Below, in pieces: positions 17,727 through 25,311 of a stretch of DNA of 64,000 bases. Position 1 is the stretch's first letter; each line of letters begins with the position of its first letter. Source of the stretch: G965205725 sp965205725. Lineage in GTDB: Bacteria; Pseudomonadota; Gammaproteobacteria; Pseudomonadales; Halieaceae. The position numbers and the translations under genes were made by a program. Location of the stretch: the NCBI GenBank assembly GCA_965205725.1, contig OZ242189.1:1612001-1676000 (forward strand), given 5' to 3'. The notes beneath the pieces were generated by a model. It was given only the letters and a program-made list of their open reading frames with translations. It made no database searches and had not been told where the DNA came from.

Positions 17727-19140
17727 GGCCCAGTCTTTTCCAATATAAAATGAGCCTGAAACGGAAGGAAGCACGGCAAGCTGTTTCCACTATAAAATGA
17801 GCCTGAAATAGTCCTTGTTGTCGTTCATGATCAGCGGATGAAAACGATCATGAGATTAGAGCAACTGAACACCCTGGACGCCATTAGGCAATTCCTCGAG
17901 GGTACCCAGGCCGTAGCCTTCAACGTGGCCACCGATAAGCCAGAGCGCTATCGATGGGTACAAAAGACCCTGGTGAAGCACCGGTACTTGCTGCTTGGCA
18001 AAACGGACCGGGGAACCGTCACCCGCTACCTGATGAAGGTCACCGGCTACTCTCGGGCCCAGACCAAGCGCCTGATACGGCAATACGTCAAAACAGGCAC
18101 AATCTCAGTAAAGCCCGCTCGCCGCAATGGTTTCAAGCGCGCCTACACTGATACCGATAGTCGTCTGTTGGCGAGTATGGATGAGCGGCATGGCCAGCCT
18201 AGTGGCCCTGTATTGAAAAAGCTGTGTGAGCGGGCTTATCAGCGCTTTGGCCAAGCCGAGTATCAGCGCCTGGCGGGTATTTCGGTTTCTCACCTGTACA
18301 ACCTGCGGGCCTCCAAGGCTTATCAGAGGCAGCGCTGTGTCTTGACCAGGACACGGCCTAAAGCCGCCTCTATCGGTCAGCGGCGCAAACCCTGTCCCAA
18401 TAATCAACCGGGCTATATCCGTATCGACTCTGTCCATCAAGGTGATCAGGACAAACGCAAAGGAATCTACCCCATCAACGCCGTGGATGAGGTCACGCAA
18501 TTCCAGATTATCGTCACGCTGGAACGTATTAGCGAGGCGTTTATGGGGCCAGCCCTCCAACAGATATTGGCGGCCTTCCCCTTTAAAATACGGGGCTTTC
18601 ACGCAGACAATGGCGGTGAATACATCAACTACACTGTGGCTCAGCTACTGGACAAGCTACGCATTGAATTTACTAAATCACGGCCTCGGCACAGTAACGA
18701 CAATGGCTTGATTGAGAGTAAAAATGGCTCGGTCATTCGCAAACTCTATGGGTACACACACATCCCGCAGCAGTACGCCACTGACTTTGCCCAACTGAAC
18801 AGGCAACAGGTCTACCGATACGTTAACTTCCATCGGCCCTGCTATTTCCCCACCACAATCACTGATGAGAAGGGCAAACAGCGTAAGAAATACCGCTACC
18901 AGGACATGATGACACCCTATGAGAAATTCCGCTCCCTGGCCAAACCCAGCCAATACTTGAAGCCGGGGATCACCTTCAAAAATCTGGATGCATTCGCCAA
19001 AGAAATGACCGACAATGAAGCCGCTGAACAACTCAATTCAGCACGAAACCACCTATTTAAACAACTCCATGAGCGACTCAAGATAAGGGCTTAATACACC
19101 GTCGTTTCAGGCTCATTTCTGGATTGGAAAATACTGGCCC
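17727..19140 (+). mobile_element. Complete insertion sequence with DDE (rve-type) transposase
   Basis: About 1.41 kb with long imperfect terminal inverted repeats: the left end (17727-17763) and the right end (19103-19140) share CCAGT-TTTTCCAAT and AATGAGCCTGAAACG in opposite orientation. The left end carries a second, internal copy of the terminal motif (TATAAAATGAGCCTGAAA at 17792-17809), about 48 bp inside the first. It holds one transposase gene. No clear target-site duplication is visible at the flanks. Confidence 0.8.
17838..19094 (+). CDS. IS transposase with integrase (rve/DDE) core
   Basis: The 418-residue protein has an N-terminal helix-turn-helix region (VTRYLMKVTGYSRAQTKRL) and an integrase-type catalytic core with the DDE residues visible in RIDSVHQGD, FHADNGGEY and NGLIESKNG. 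It is intact, between intact terminal repeats, so the element may be active. The organisation resembles IS481-like or related rve transposases; I do not assign a named family with certainty. Confidence 0.85.
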   Translation: MKTIMRLEQLNTLDAIRQFLEGTQAVAFNVATDKPERYRWVQKTLVKHRYLLLGKTDRGTVTRYLMKVTGYSRAQTKRLIRQYVKTGTISVKPARRNGFKRAYTDTDSRLLASMDERHGQPSGPVLKKLCERAYQRFGQAEYQRLAGISVSHLYNLRASKAYQRQRCVLTRTRPKAASIGQRRKPCPNNQPGYIRIDSVHQGDQDKRKGIYPINAVDEVTQFQIIVTLERISEAFMGPALQQILAAFPFKIRGFHADNGGEYINYTVAQLLDKLRIEFTKSRPRHSNDNGLIESKNGSVIRKLYGYTHIPQQYATDFAQLNRQQVYRYVNFHRPCYFPTTITDEKGKQRKKYRYQDMMTPYEKFRSLAKPSQYLKPGITFKNLDAFAKEMTDNEAAEQLNSARNHLFKQLHERLKIRA

Positions 19141-19271
19141 ACATCAGCCACCCCGCTGCGCACGGTTTTTTGCTTTTGCTGTTTTTATGCTCATGGCTGT
19201 TTTTATGCTTTTGCTCTGACTGATAGAAAGGCTGATAGAAAATATCGACGGAATGCCGGTTATTGCTATAC

Positions 19272-19412
19272 TGAGACCTTTGCACGGAAGATGATTTCAC
19301 TTTCAGGCAAGGCAAAAACGCACGGAATGAGGGAGTTTATGGGTATAAATGACCGATTGAGTACGATTTTAACGCAGCATGCAGGTGAAATGGCTTTCGT
19401 GCAAAGGTCTCA
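19272..19412 (+). mobile_element. IS5-like MITE, copy 1 (141 bp, complete)
   Basis: The element starts TGAGACCTTTGCACG and ends CGTGCAAAGGTCTCA, perfect 15-bp terminal inverted repeats. It is flanked by TAC on both sides, consistent with a 3-bp target duplication. It has no transposase gene. Two other copies are at 55436-55489 (truncated) and 62708-62872. The terminal sequence resembles ends of IS5-superfamily elements (GAGACCTTTGCA), so it is probably mobilised in trans by such an element outside the window. Confidence 0.8.
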
Positions 19413-19466
19413 TACTGACAAATGACAAGACCCACCCGTAGCAAAGGCATAAACACAGGCGCAGAC

Positions 19467-19565
19467 ATGAGCGTAAACAAGGGCACGGGCATCAATAAGC
19501 CTGTTAAAACCCGCACATCAGCCCCCCCCCCCCCCCCCCCCGATTTTCAGGTAGCGCTCAGGTAG
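19467..19565 (+). other. Possible upstream leader ORF spanning a poly-C tract
   Basis: An ATG at 19467 opens a 32-codon frame that crosses the 20-C tract as a run of proline codons and ends at TAG 19563-19565, five bases before the autotransporter ATG. Changing the tract by one base would move the stop to other positions (TAG at 19552 in one frame, TGA overlapping the ATG in the other). No good ribosome binding site was identified, so translation is speculative. Confidence 0.2.
19522..19541 (+). repeat. 20-base poly-C homopolymer upstream of the autotransporter gene
   Basis: Twenty consecutive C residues lie 28 bp upstream of the autotransporter start codon. An in-frame TAG at 19552 shows the tract is outside the coding region, so length changes could alter promoter spacing, 5' UTR structure or a leader ORF. 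Tracts of this length are slippage-prone and typical of phase-variable surface protein genes. The exact count could be affected by sequencing error. A 9-bp tandem (CAGGTAGCG twice) follows the tract. Confidence 0.8.
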
Positions 19566-19569
19566 CGCC

Positions 19570-22500
19570 ATGCTGAGCAGCATGTTGAGACGCACGGGCC
19601 AGTTCTTCGTCGCAACATTGTTGGCCCTGCTGTTTACGGCGCAACCGGCTAGTGCCCAAACTGATACTGACAGTTTCGTCACCACCTGGCGCGTACCGGC
19701 GGGCGACACCATCACCTTCCCCGGTGAAGGCACCTATACCATTGACTGGGGAGACGGCACCACCGAAACCGTGACTGGCGCGCGTGACCACACCTACCCC
19801 AACGCCACGGACAGAAACTACGACATCGCCGTCAGCAATGGCATTACCCGCTTTAAGCTGAACGATCATCCGGATGCCCCCAAACTCACCGACATCAAAC
19901 GCTGGGGCACAGCCAACTGGACCAGCATGGCAAGCGCCTTTCATGGCGCCACGAATATGAGAATGAGCGCCACGGACACACCTGTTCTTTCCGGGGTAGC
20001 CAGTATGGACGGCATGTTCGAGAATGCCAGCGCCTTTAACGGTGCCATCGGCGGCTGGAATGTTTCAAACGTGACGAGTATGGAGGGCATGTTCGCGGGT
20101 GCCAGGGCCTTTAACGGTGCCATCGGCGGCTGGAATGTTTCAAACGTGACGACTATGCTCGCCATGTTCAATAGCGCCAGCAAATTTAATCAAGACATCA
20201 GCGGCTGGGATGCTTCGCAAGTGGCGGATATGGACAGCATGTTCCATGGCGCCGTCGCCTTTAACCAAAATCTGGGTCGCTGGTATATCGTGCCTGATAG
20301 AGAGGACTTAACTTCCAACCAAATTGATCTAGCCTACGCTGCTGGCAGCACTGCCCCCGGCTCACACACCATTGTCTCGCAGAATGGCTTTCTGGATGGG
20401 CAAGGCCCCGTCTATACGCTGAGTGGTGGTACTGACGATGATAAATTCACCATCACCAATGGTGGGCAATTAACCATTAAACCCGAGTTTTCCCAGGAAG
20501 GCGATTACAGCGTGCGCATCGTCGCCAGCAGCCCCGCTAACGGCGCGACCTTTGGCACAGACAACGTCCGCGTCCTGGAAGTGAACGTGGCGGCATCCCC
20601 TGTGGCCACCCTGAGTGCCCTGGCATTGTCCGGCGGCACCACCCCGGTCCCATTGACCCCGGACTTCCTCAGCGCCACAACAGACTACACCGCCACTGTT
20701 GCCAACGGTGTCACCAGCCTGACAGTCACAGCAACCCCAACCGACGCTGACGTCCAAAGCGTAGCCCTCAGCGGCACTGCGGCGGATGGCAGCACCGAGT
20801 TGGTGGTCAGCGTGGTTGCCGACGAGATAACAGTCACCGGCTTGACCCGGGGCATTAACAACCTCACCATCCTCGTCACCGCCGAAAATGGCACCTCGAT
20901 GCAAACCTATACTGTGGCGCTCACCAGGTTAAATGAAGCCCCCACCACAACCGGGCTGACGGTCACGCTCAATGAGAATACCCCCCATACCTTTGCCGCG
21001 GGCCAGTTTAACTTTGCCGATGAAGACGGCGATGCCCTGCACAGCCTGCGCATCGACACCCTGCCTGCCACCGGCAGCCTGACCCTGAGCGGCGCAACGG
21101 TAACCGCCATGCAAGTGATTCCCGTTGCGGATATTCCGACTCTGGTCTATACCCCGGCCACCGATGCCACCGGCACGGTGACCTTCACTTACAGCCTCTC
21201 CGACGGCACTGACTTTAGTGACCCCACCGCTACCCTGACCATCACCTCGGCGTCTGTTCCTGCGCCTCCTCCTGTCCCGGTCGCCCCGGTTGCTAATGCC
21301 GGAGAGCCGCAGACCGTCGCCGAGGGCGCAACCGTCACGCTGAATGGCAGCGCGACTGACCCGGACAGCGACGCGGCTGCCCTCAGCTACGCCTGGACGC
21401 AAACCAGCGGCCAGCAAGTCACGCTGAGCGGAGCCGACAGCGCCAGCCCCAGCTTTACCGCGCCAACGGGCCTGAGTGCCAATGCGGTGCTGGGCTTTAG
21501 CCTGACCGTGAGTGATGGCAGCCTCTCGGCCAGCGCCAGCGTGAGCGTTACCGTCACTGCCGTCAATGATGCCCCGAGTGTTGATGCCGGAGATACCGGA
21601 GAGCCGCGAACCGTCGTCGAGGGCGAGACCGTCACGCTGAGTGGCAGCGCGACTGATCCCGACACAGGCGATAGCCTCAGCTACGCCTGGACTCAAACCA
21701 GCGGCCCAGCGGTCACCTTGAGCGGAGCCGACAGCCCCAGCGCCAGCTTTACCGCGCCGACAGGCTTGAGTGCCGATGCGATGCTGAGTTTTCTCCTGAC
21801 GGTGAGCGATGGCAGACTCTCGGCCAGCGCCAGAGTGCGTATCACCGTCACCTATGTGAATGATGCCCCCAGCGCCGATGCCGGCGCAGACCAGAGCGTC
21901 GCCGAGGGCGCAACCGTCACGCTGAATGGCAGCGGCACGGACCCCGACACAGGCGATAGCCTCAGCTACGCCTGGACTCAGACCGGCGGCCCAACGGTTA
22001 GCTTGAGCAGAGCCAACAGCGCCAGCCCCAGCTTTACCGCGCCGAACGTCTTGAGTACCGATGCGGTGTTGACGTTTAGGTTAACGGTCACCGACCCACG
22101 CGGCGCCAGCGACAGCGACAGCGTGCAAGTCACCATCGAGACCGCTGCCGGTGCACGCCAGCAGGCCTTGGACATCACTCTGGCGGCCTTTGGTCGCAGC
22201 GTGGCTGCCAGTGCCGTAGATGCGATTGGCGAGCGCTTTAAGCCGGCCTCAGCCGGGCCGCAGACAAGCACCGTCAGCGGCTTGTCACTGGCCGCCTGTC
22301 TGTCCAGCATCACCAACCTGATCTCGGCTGATACCGGCACTGCCAACTCCGACAGCACCGCCGACAGTGCCGACAGCACAGTCAGTACCAACACAGCCAG
22401 TGCCTATACAGCCAGTGCCAATACCGTTAGTGCCAACACCGCCACTGTCCACACGGCTGGGCTGGGTGATTTAGGCAGCTCAGGCGATTTAGGCAACTCA

Positions 22501-23784
22501 GGCGACAGCATGGGCGGACTAAACCGCGCCAGCGCTGACCGCCAGAGCGATAACCCGGTCGGCAGTGCCTGCCAACTGCCGGACCGCGAGCAGTTGGCTC
22601 GCAGCGCCTTTGTGATCCCCCTCGGCCTGAGCCAGAACTTGAGCCAGAACTTGAACGAAGGCGAAAACCACTCAACGGCTGAGCCGTCCGCCCAGTGGAG
22701 CCTGTGGGGACGGGGTGACTTCAGCCACTTTGAGGGCAGCCCCCAGTCTGACTTTGACCTGGATGGCGAGGTAGTCTCAGGTTATCTGGGCCTCGACTAC
22801 CGGCTTGAGACAGGCGCCCTGGTGGGCGTGGCACTGAGCCACAGCAGCGGCGAGACCGACTACCGCAGCGGCGAGACCGACGGCGAGCTTGAAACCGACC
22901 TGAGCAGCGTGTATCCCTATGGCTACTGGTCGCCCAGGGACGGGCTGGGCCTGTGGGGACTCCTCGGCATTGGCCAGGGGGATGCCACCCTGAGCCACGG
23001 CGCCACCACCTTTGAGACCGACCTGGATATGCGCCTGGGGGCCCTGGGCCTGCGCCAGGCCCTGCACTCAACCGGCGAGTTTGAGCTGGCACTGAAGGCC
23101 GACGCCTTTATTGTCGAGCTGGAATCAGAAGACGTACCCGGACTGCCCGAGGTGACCGCGCAGGCGCGGCGGGCGCGGTTGCTGCTGGAGGCCAGCCGCC
23201 ACTGGCAGGTACAGCCAGAGGCCCGTTTAAGCACCCGCCTGGAGTTAGGCGTGCGGGTCGACGGGGGTGATGCCGAAGAAGGCGAAGGCGCCGAAGTGGG
23301 TGTCGGGCTGGAGTATGCCAATGGCCGCGGCCTGAGCACCGCGCTGCGCGCCCACGGACTGCTGGCCCACAAAGAGAGTGATTTTGAAGCCTGGGGAGCG
23401 AGCCTGACCGTGCAGTTAGACCCAGGGGTATCCGGTCAAGGTCTGGCGCTGACCCTGACCCCCGTGTGGGGACAGGACTCAGGCGGCGGAGCACAAGCCC
23501 TGTGGGAGAGCGAGCGGGCCCTGCAAGACAGCGGGCTGGCGCAGCGACCCACCGCGCGGCTGGAGCTGAACCTGAGCTACGGACTGGTTCAGTCAGACCG
23601 ACTCACCCGGCTGCGACCCTTTGCCCAGTTGGAGATGGCCGATGGGTTGGCAAGAAAACTGCGGCTGGGGATGCAGTTAGAGCGCCCCGACGGGCTGGAG
23701 CTGGAAGTCTTCGCCGGCCGCAACGCCAGTGAACAGCGCGCCCCGGAACACCTGCTGGGCCTGAGCGGGCGGCTGCATTTTTAG
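19570..23784 (+). CDS. Autotransporter adhesin with BspA-type, cadherin-like and PKD-like repeats
   Basis: The 1404-residue surface protein has a signal peptide (cleavage near PASAQT). About residues 118-232 are DUF285/BspA-like repeats (repeated GGWNVSNVT and MEGMF/MFHGA units). Cadherin-like and VCBS-like beta-sandwich domains span about 340-560. Three PKD/REJ-like repeats start near 574, 671 and 770, each with a VAEG/VVEG-TVTL start and an LSYAWTQTSG core. A low-complexity Ser/Thr/Ala linker (about 930-1000) follows. The C-terminal region from about 1040 (WSLWGRGDFSHF) is a 12-strand-type autotransporter barrel ending in Phe. It should be displayed by type V secretion and act in adhesion. 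Expression may be phase-variable through the upstream poly-C tract. Confidence 0.85.
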   Translation: MLSSMLRRTGQFFVATLLALLFTAQPASAQTDTDSFVTTWRVPAGDTITFPGEGTYTIDWGDGTTETVTGARDHTYPNATDRNYDIAVSNGITRFKLNDHPDAPKLTDIKRWGTANWTSMASAFHGATNMRMSATDTPVLSGVASMDGMFENASAFNGAIGGWNVSNVTSMEGMFAGARAFNGAIGGWNVSNVTTMLAMFNSASKFNQDISGWDASQVADMDSMFHGAVAFNQNLGRWYIVPDREDLTSNQIDLAYAAGSTAPGSHTIVSQNGFLDGQGPVYTLSGGTDDDKFTITNGGQLTIKPEFSQEGDYSVRIVASSPANGATFGTDNVRVLEVNVAASPVATLSALALSGGTTPVPLTPDFLSATTDYTATVANGVTSLTVTATPTDADVQSVALSGTAADGSTELVVSVVADEITVTGLTRGINNLTILVTAENGTSMQTYTVALTRLNEAPTTTGLTVTLNENTPHTFAAGQFNFADEDGDALHSLRIDTLPATGSLTLSGATVTAMQVIPVADIPTLVYTPATDATGTVTFTYSLSDGTDFSDPTATLTITSASVPAPPPVPVAPVANAGEPQTVAEGATVTLNGSATDPDSDAAALSYAWTQTSGQQVTLSGADSASPSFTAPTGLSANAVLGFSLTVSDGSLSASASVSVTVTAVNDAPSVDAGDTGEPRTVVEGETVTLSGSATDPDTGDSLSYAWTQTSGPAVTLSGADSPSASFTAPTGLSADAMLSFLLTVSDGRLSASARVRITVTYVNDAPSADAGADQSVAEGATVTLNGSGTDPDTGDSLSYAWTQTGGPTVSLSRANSASPSFTAPNVLSTDAVLTFRLTVTDPRGASDSDSVQVTIETAAGARQQALDITLAAFGRSVAASAVDAIGERFKPASAGPQTSTVSGLSLAACLSSITNLISADTGTANSDSTADSADSTVSTNTASAYTASANTVSANTATVHTAGLGDLGSSGDLGNSGDSMGGLNRASADRQSDNPVGSACQLPDREQLARSAFVIPLGLSQNLSQNLNEGENHSTAEPSAQWSLWGRGDFSHFEGSPQSDFDLDGEVVSGYLGLDYRLETGALVGVALSHSSGETDYRSGETDGELETDLSSVYPYGYWSPRDGLGLWGLLGIGQGDATLSHGATTFETDLDMRLGALGLRQALHSTGEFELALKADAFIVELESEDVPGLPEVTAQARRARLLLEASRHWQVQPEARLSTRLELGVRVDGGDAEEGEGAEVGVGLEYANGRGLSTALRAHGLLAHKESDFEAWGASLTVQLDPGVSGQGLALTLTPVWGQDSGGGAQALWESERALQDSGLAQRPTARLELNLSYGLVQSDRLTRLRPFAQLEMADGLARKLRLGMQLERPDGLELEVFAGRNASEQRAPEHLLGLSGRLHF

Positions 23785-23882
23785 GCTCAGGCTGTTCGGT
23801 TAGGGCCAGGGCAGGTGGGTCAATCTTGAAGGTTTAATCGAGCGAAGCCACAGACGAGCGCAGATTCAGCCTGTGGGCGGGT

Positions 23883-24047
23883 GGGTAAACCTTGAAGGTT
23901 TAATCAGGGCACGGTTGCGCAAGCGGGTGTTTTTGAGGCTTTCCGCGAGGACTGTTTGAATCCGAATTTTTCCTTCAGGAAAAATCGTTGAGTTCCGCAG
24001 CGGTCAAAAACACACGCTGAAGCGTGCCCAAACCGCAAGGTTTACCC
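23883..24047. repeat. 165-bp imperfect inverted repeat downstream of the autotransporter
   Basis: Nested complementary arms are centred near 23975: GGGTAAACCTTG (23883) with CAAGGTTTACCC (24036), GGGCACG (23907) with CGTGCCC (24023), GTGTTTTTGA (23927) with TCAAAAACAC (24004), and TTTTTCC (23967) with GGAAAAA (23978) around a TTCA loop. The left arm is partly duplicated upstream (CTTGAAGGTTTAATC occurs near 23826 and 23891). The rest of the 460-bp gap up to mdh holds no recognisable gene. It could be a strong bidirectional transcription barrier, a structured RNA or a decayed palindromic element. Confidence 0.65.
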
Positions 24048-24248
24048 AGCCGACCAGCCGACCACCTGACCAAACCCGCCACACCCGCCAAAGCCGGACT
24101 CTTGATGCGCATCAAATCATACCGAGGCTGGCCGATTTGTCTCACAGGTACTAAACCCGCACACACAGTGGTAATTATAAGTGGAGATGACTAAAATAGC
24201 GCCCGCTAAAACAGCACCCCCGTCAACCCTATGTGAGGACACAATCGA

Positions 24249-25229
24249 ATGAAAGCACCTGCTCGAGTCGCCGTAACTGGCGCTGCCGGCCAAATTGGCT
24301 ATGCCCTGCTTTTCCGTATCGCTTCTGGTGCCATGCTTGGAGACGACCAGCCAGTTATTCTACAATTACTGGACATCACCCCGGCCATGGAAGCCCTCGA
24401 AGGGGTTCGCATGGAGCTGGACGACTGCGCCTTTCCGCTGCTGAGCGGTATCGTTTGTACTGACGACCCCAATGTCGCTTTTAAGGATACTGACTACGCT
24501 CTGCTAGTCGGTGCCCGCCCGCGCGGCCCAGGCATGGAGCGCAAAGATTTGCTGGAGGCCAACGCGGCAATCTTCTCGGTGCAAGGCAAAGCGATTAATG
24601 ACAACGCCAACCAGCACATCAAGGTTCTGGTTGTCGGCAACCCCGCCAACACCAATGCCCTGATTACTCAGCGCAACGCCCCGGATATTGACCCACGCAA
24701 CTTCACAGCGATGATGCGCCTGGATCACAATCGGGCAAAAACCCAGCTAGCGCAGAAAAGCGGCAAGCCTGTGACTGCCGTTTCCAATATGACGGTTTGG
24801 GGCAACCACTCGGCCACGCAGTATCCCGATTTGTTTAACACCAAAGTGAACGGCGGCAATGCCATGAAGCTGGTTGATCAGGACTGGTATGAAAGCGAGT
24901 TTATCCCTACTGTACAGCAGCGCGGCGCGGCGATTATTGCGGCTCGCGGCGCCTCATCCGCAGCCTCTGCGGCGAACGCAGCGATTGACCATATGCGCAA
25001 CTGGGTGCTGGGCACCGAGGGCGACGACTGGGTTTCCATGGGCATTTACTCGGATGGCTCTTATGGCATCACCGAGGGCTTGATCTACTCATTCCCCTGC
25101 CGTTGCAACAATGGCGACTGGGAAATTGTGCAGGGACTGGAAATCAGCGATTTCAGCCGCGGCAAAATGGAAGCCACTGAGCGGGAACTGGCCGAAGAAC
25201 GCGACGCTGTTTCACACCTGCTACAGTAA
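24249..25229 (+). CDS. mdh: Malate dehydrogenase
   Basis: The enzyme interconverts malate and oxaloacetate with NAD(H) in the TCA cycle. The 326-residue protein has the nucleotide-binding GAAGQIGY motif (11-18), the substrate arginines in ARPRGPGMERKDLL, NPANTNAL, the LDHNRAK block and the catalytic histidine in WGNHSATQYP, typical of the cytoplasmic/animal-like MDH subgroup of about 325 residues found in many proteobacteria. GAGGA lies 11 nt before the ATG. It is a single-gene unit, convergent with the ABC permease gene, with a hairpin between them. Confidence 0.97.
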   Translation: MKAPARVAVTGAAGQIGYALLFRIASGAMLGDDQPVILQLLDITPAMEALEGVRMELDDCAFPLLSGIVCTDDPNVAFKDTDYALLVGARPRGPGMERKDLLEANAAIFSVQGKAINDNANQHIKVLVVGNPANTNALITQRNAPDIDPRNFTAMMRLDHNRAKTQLAQKSGKPVTAVSNMTVWGNHSATQYPDLFNTKVNGGNAMKLVDQDWYESEFIPTVQQRGAAIIAARGASSAASAANAAIDHMRNWVLGTEGDDWVSMGIYSDGSYGITEGLIYSFPCRCNNGDWEIVQGLEISDFSRGKMEATERELAEERDAVSHLLQ

Positions 25230-25274
25230 GCTGGTATCGTCATTTCAGCGATAAAAAAACAGTGGCTCGGCCCT

Positions 25275-25304
25275 GGAGCCTGTCGGCCAGATTCGACAGG
25301 CTCC
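25275..25304. terminator. Hairpin between convergent mdh and ABC permease genes
   Basis: A perfect 11-bp stem GGAGCCTGTCG / CGACAGGCTCC encloses an 8-nt loop. It lies between the two convergent stop codons, 45 nt after mdh, and lacks a clean T-run directly after the stem on either strand, so it may protect 3' ends rather than terminate by itself. The same sequence recurs as an inverted pair at 41051-41119, suggesting a dispersed palindromic repeat. Confidence 0.5.
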
Positions 25305-25311
25305 CGGCCGT

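Noticed and set aside
20470..21696. Long minus-strand frames opposite the autotransporter
   Set aside because: GC-rich repetitive coding sequence opens antisense frames; the products are low complexity and match nothing.
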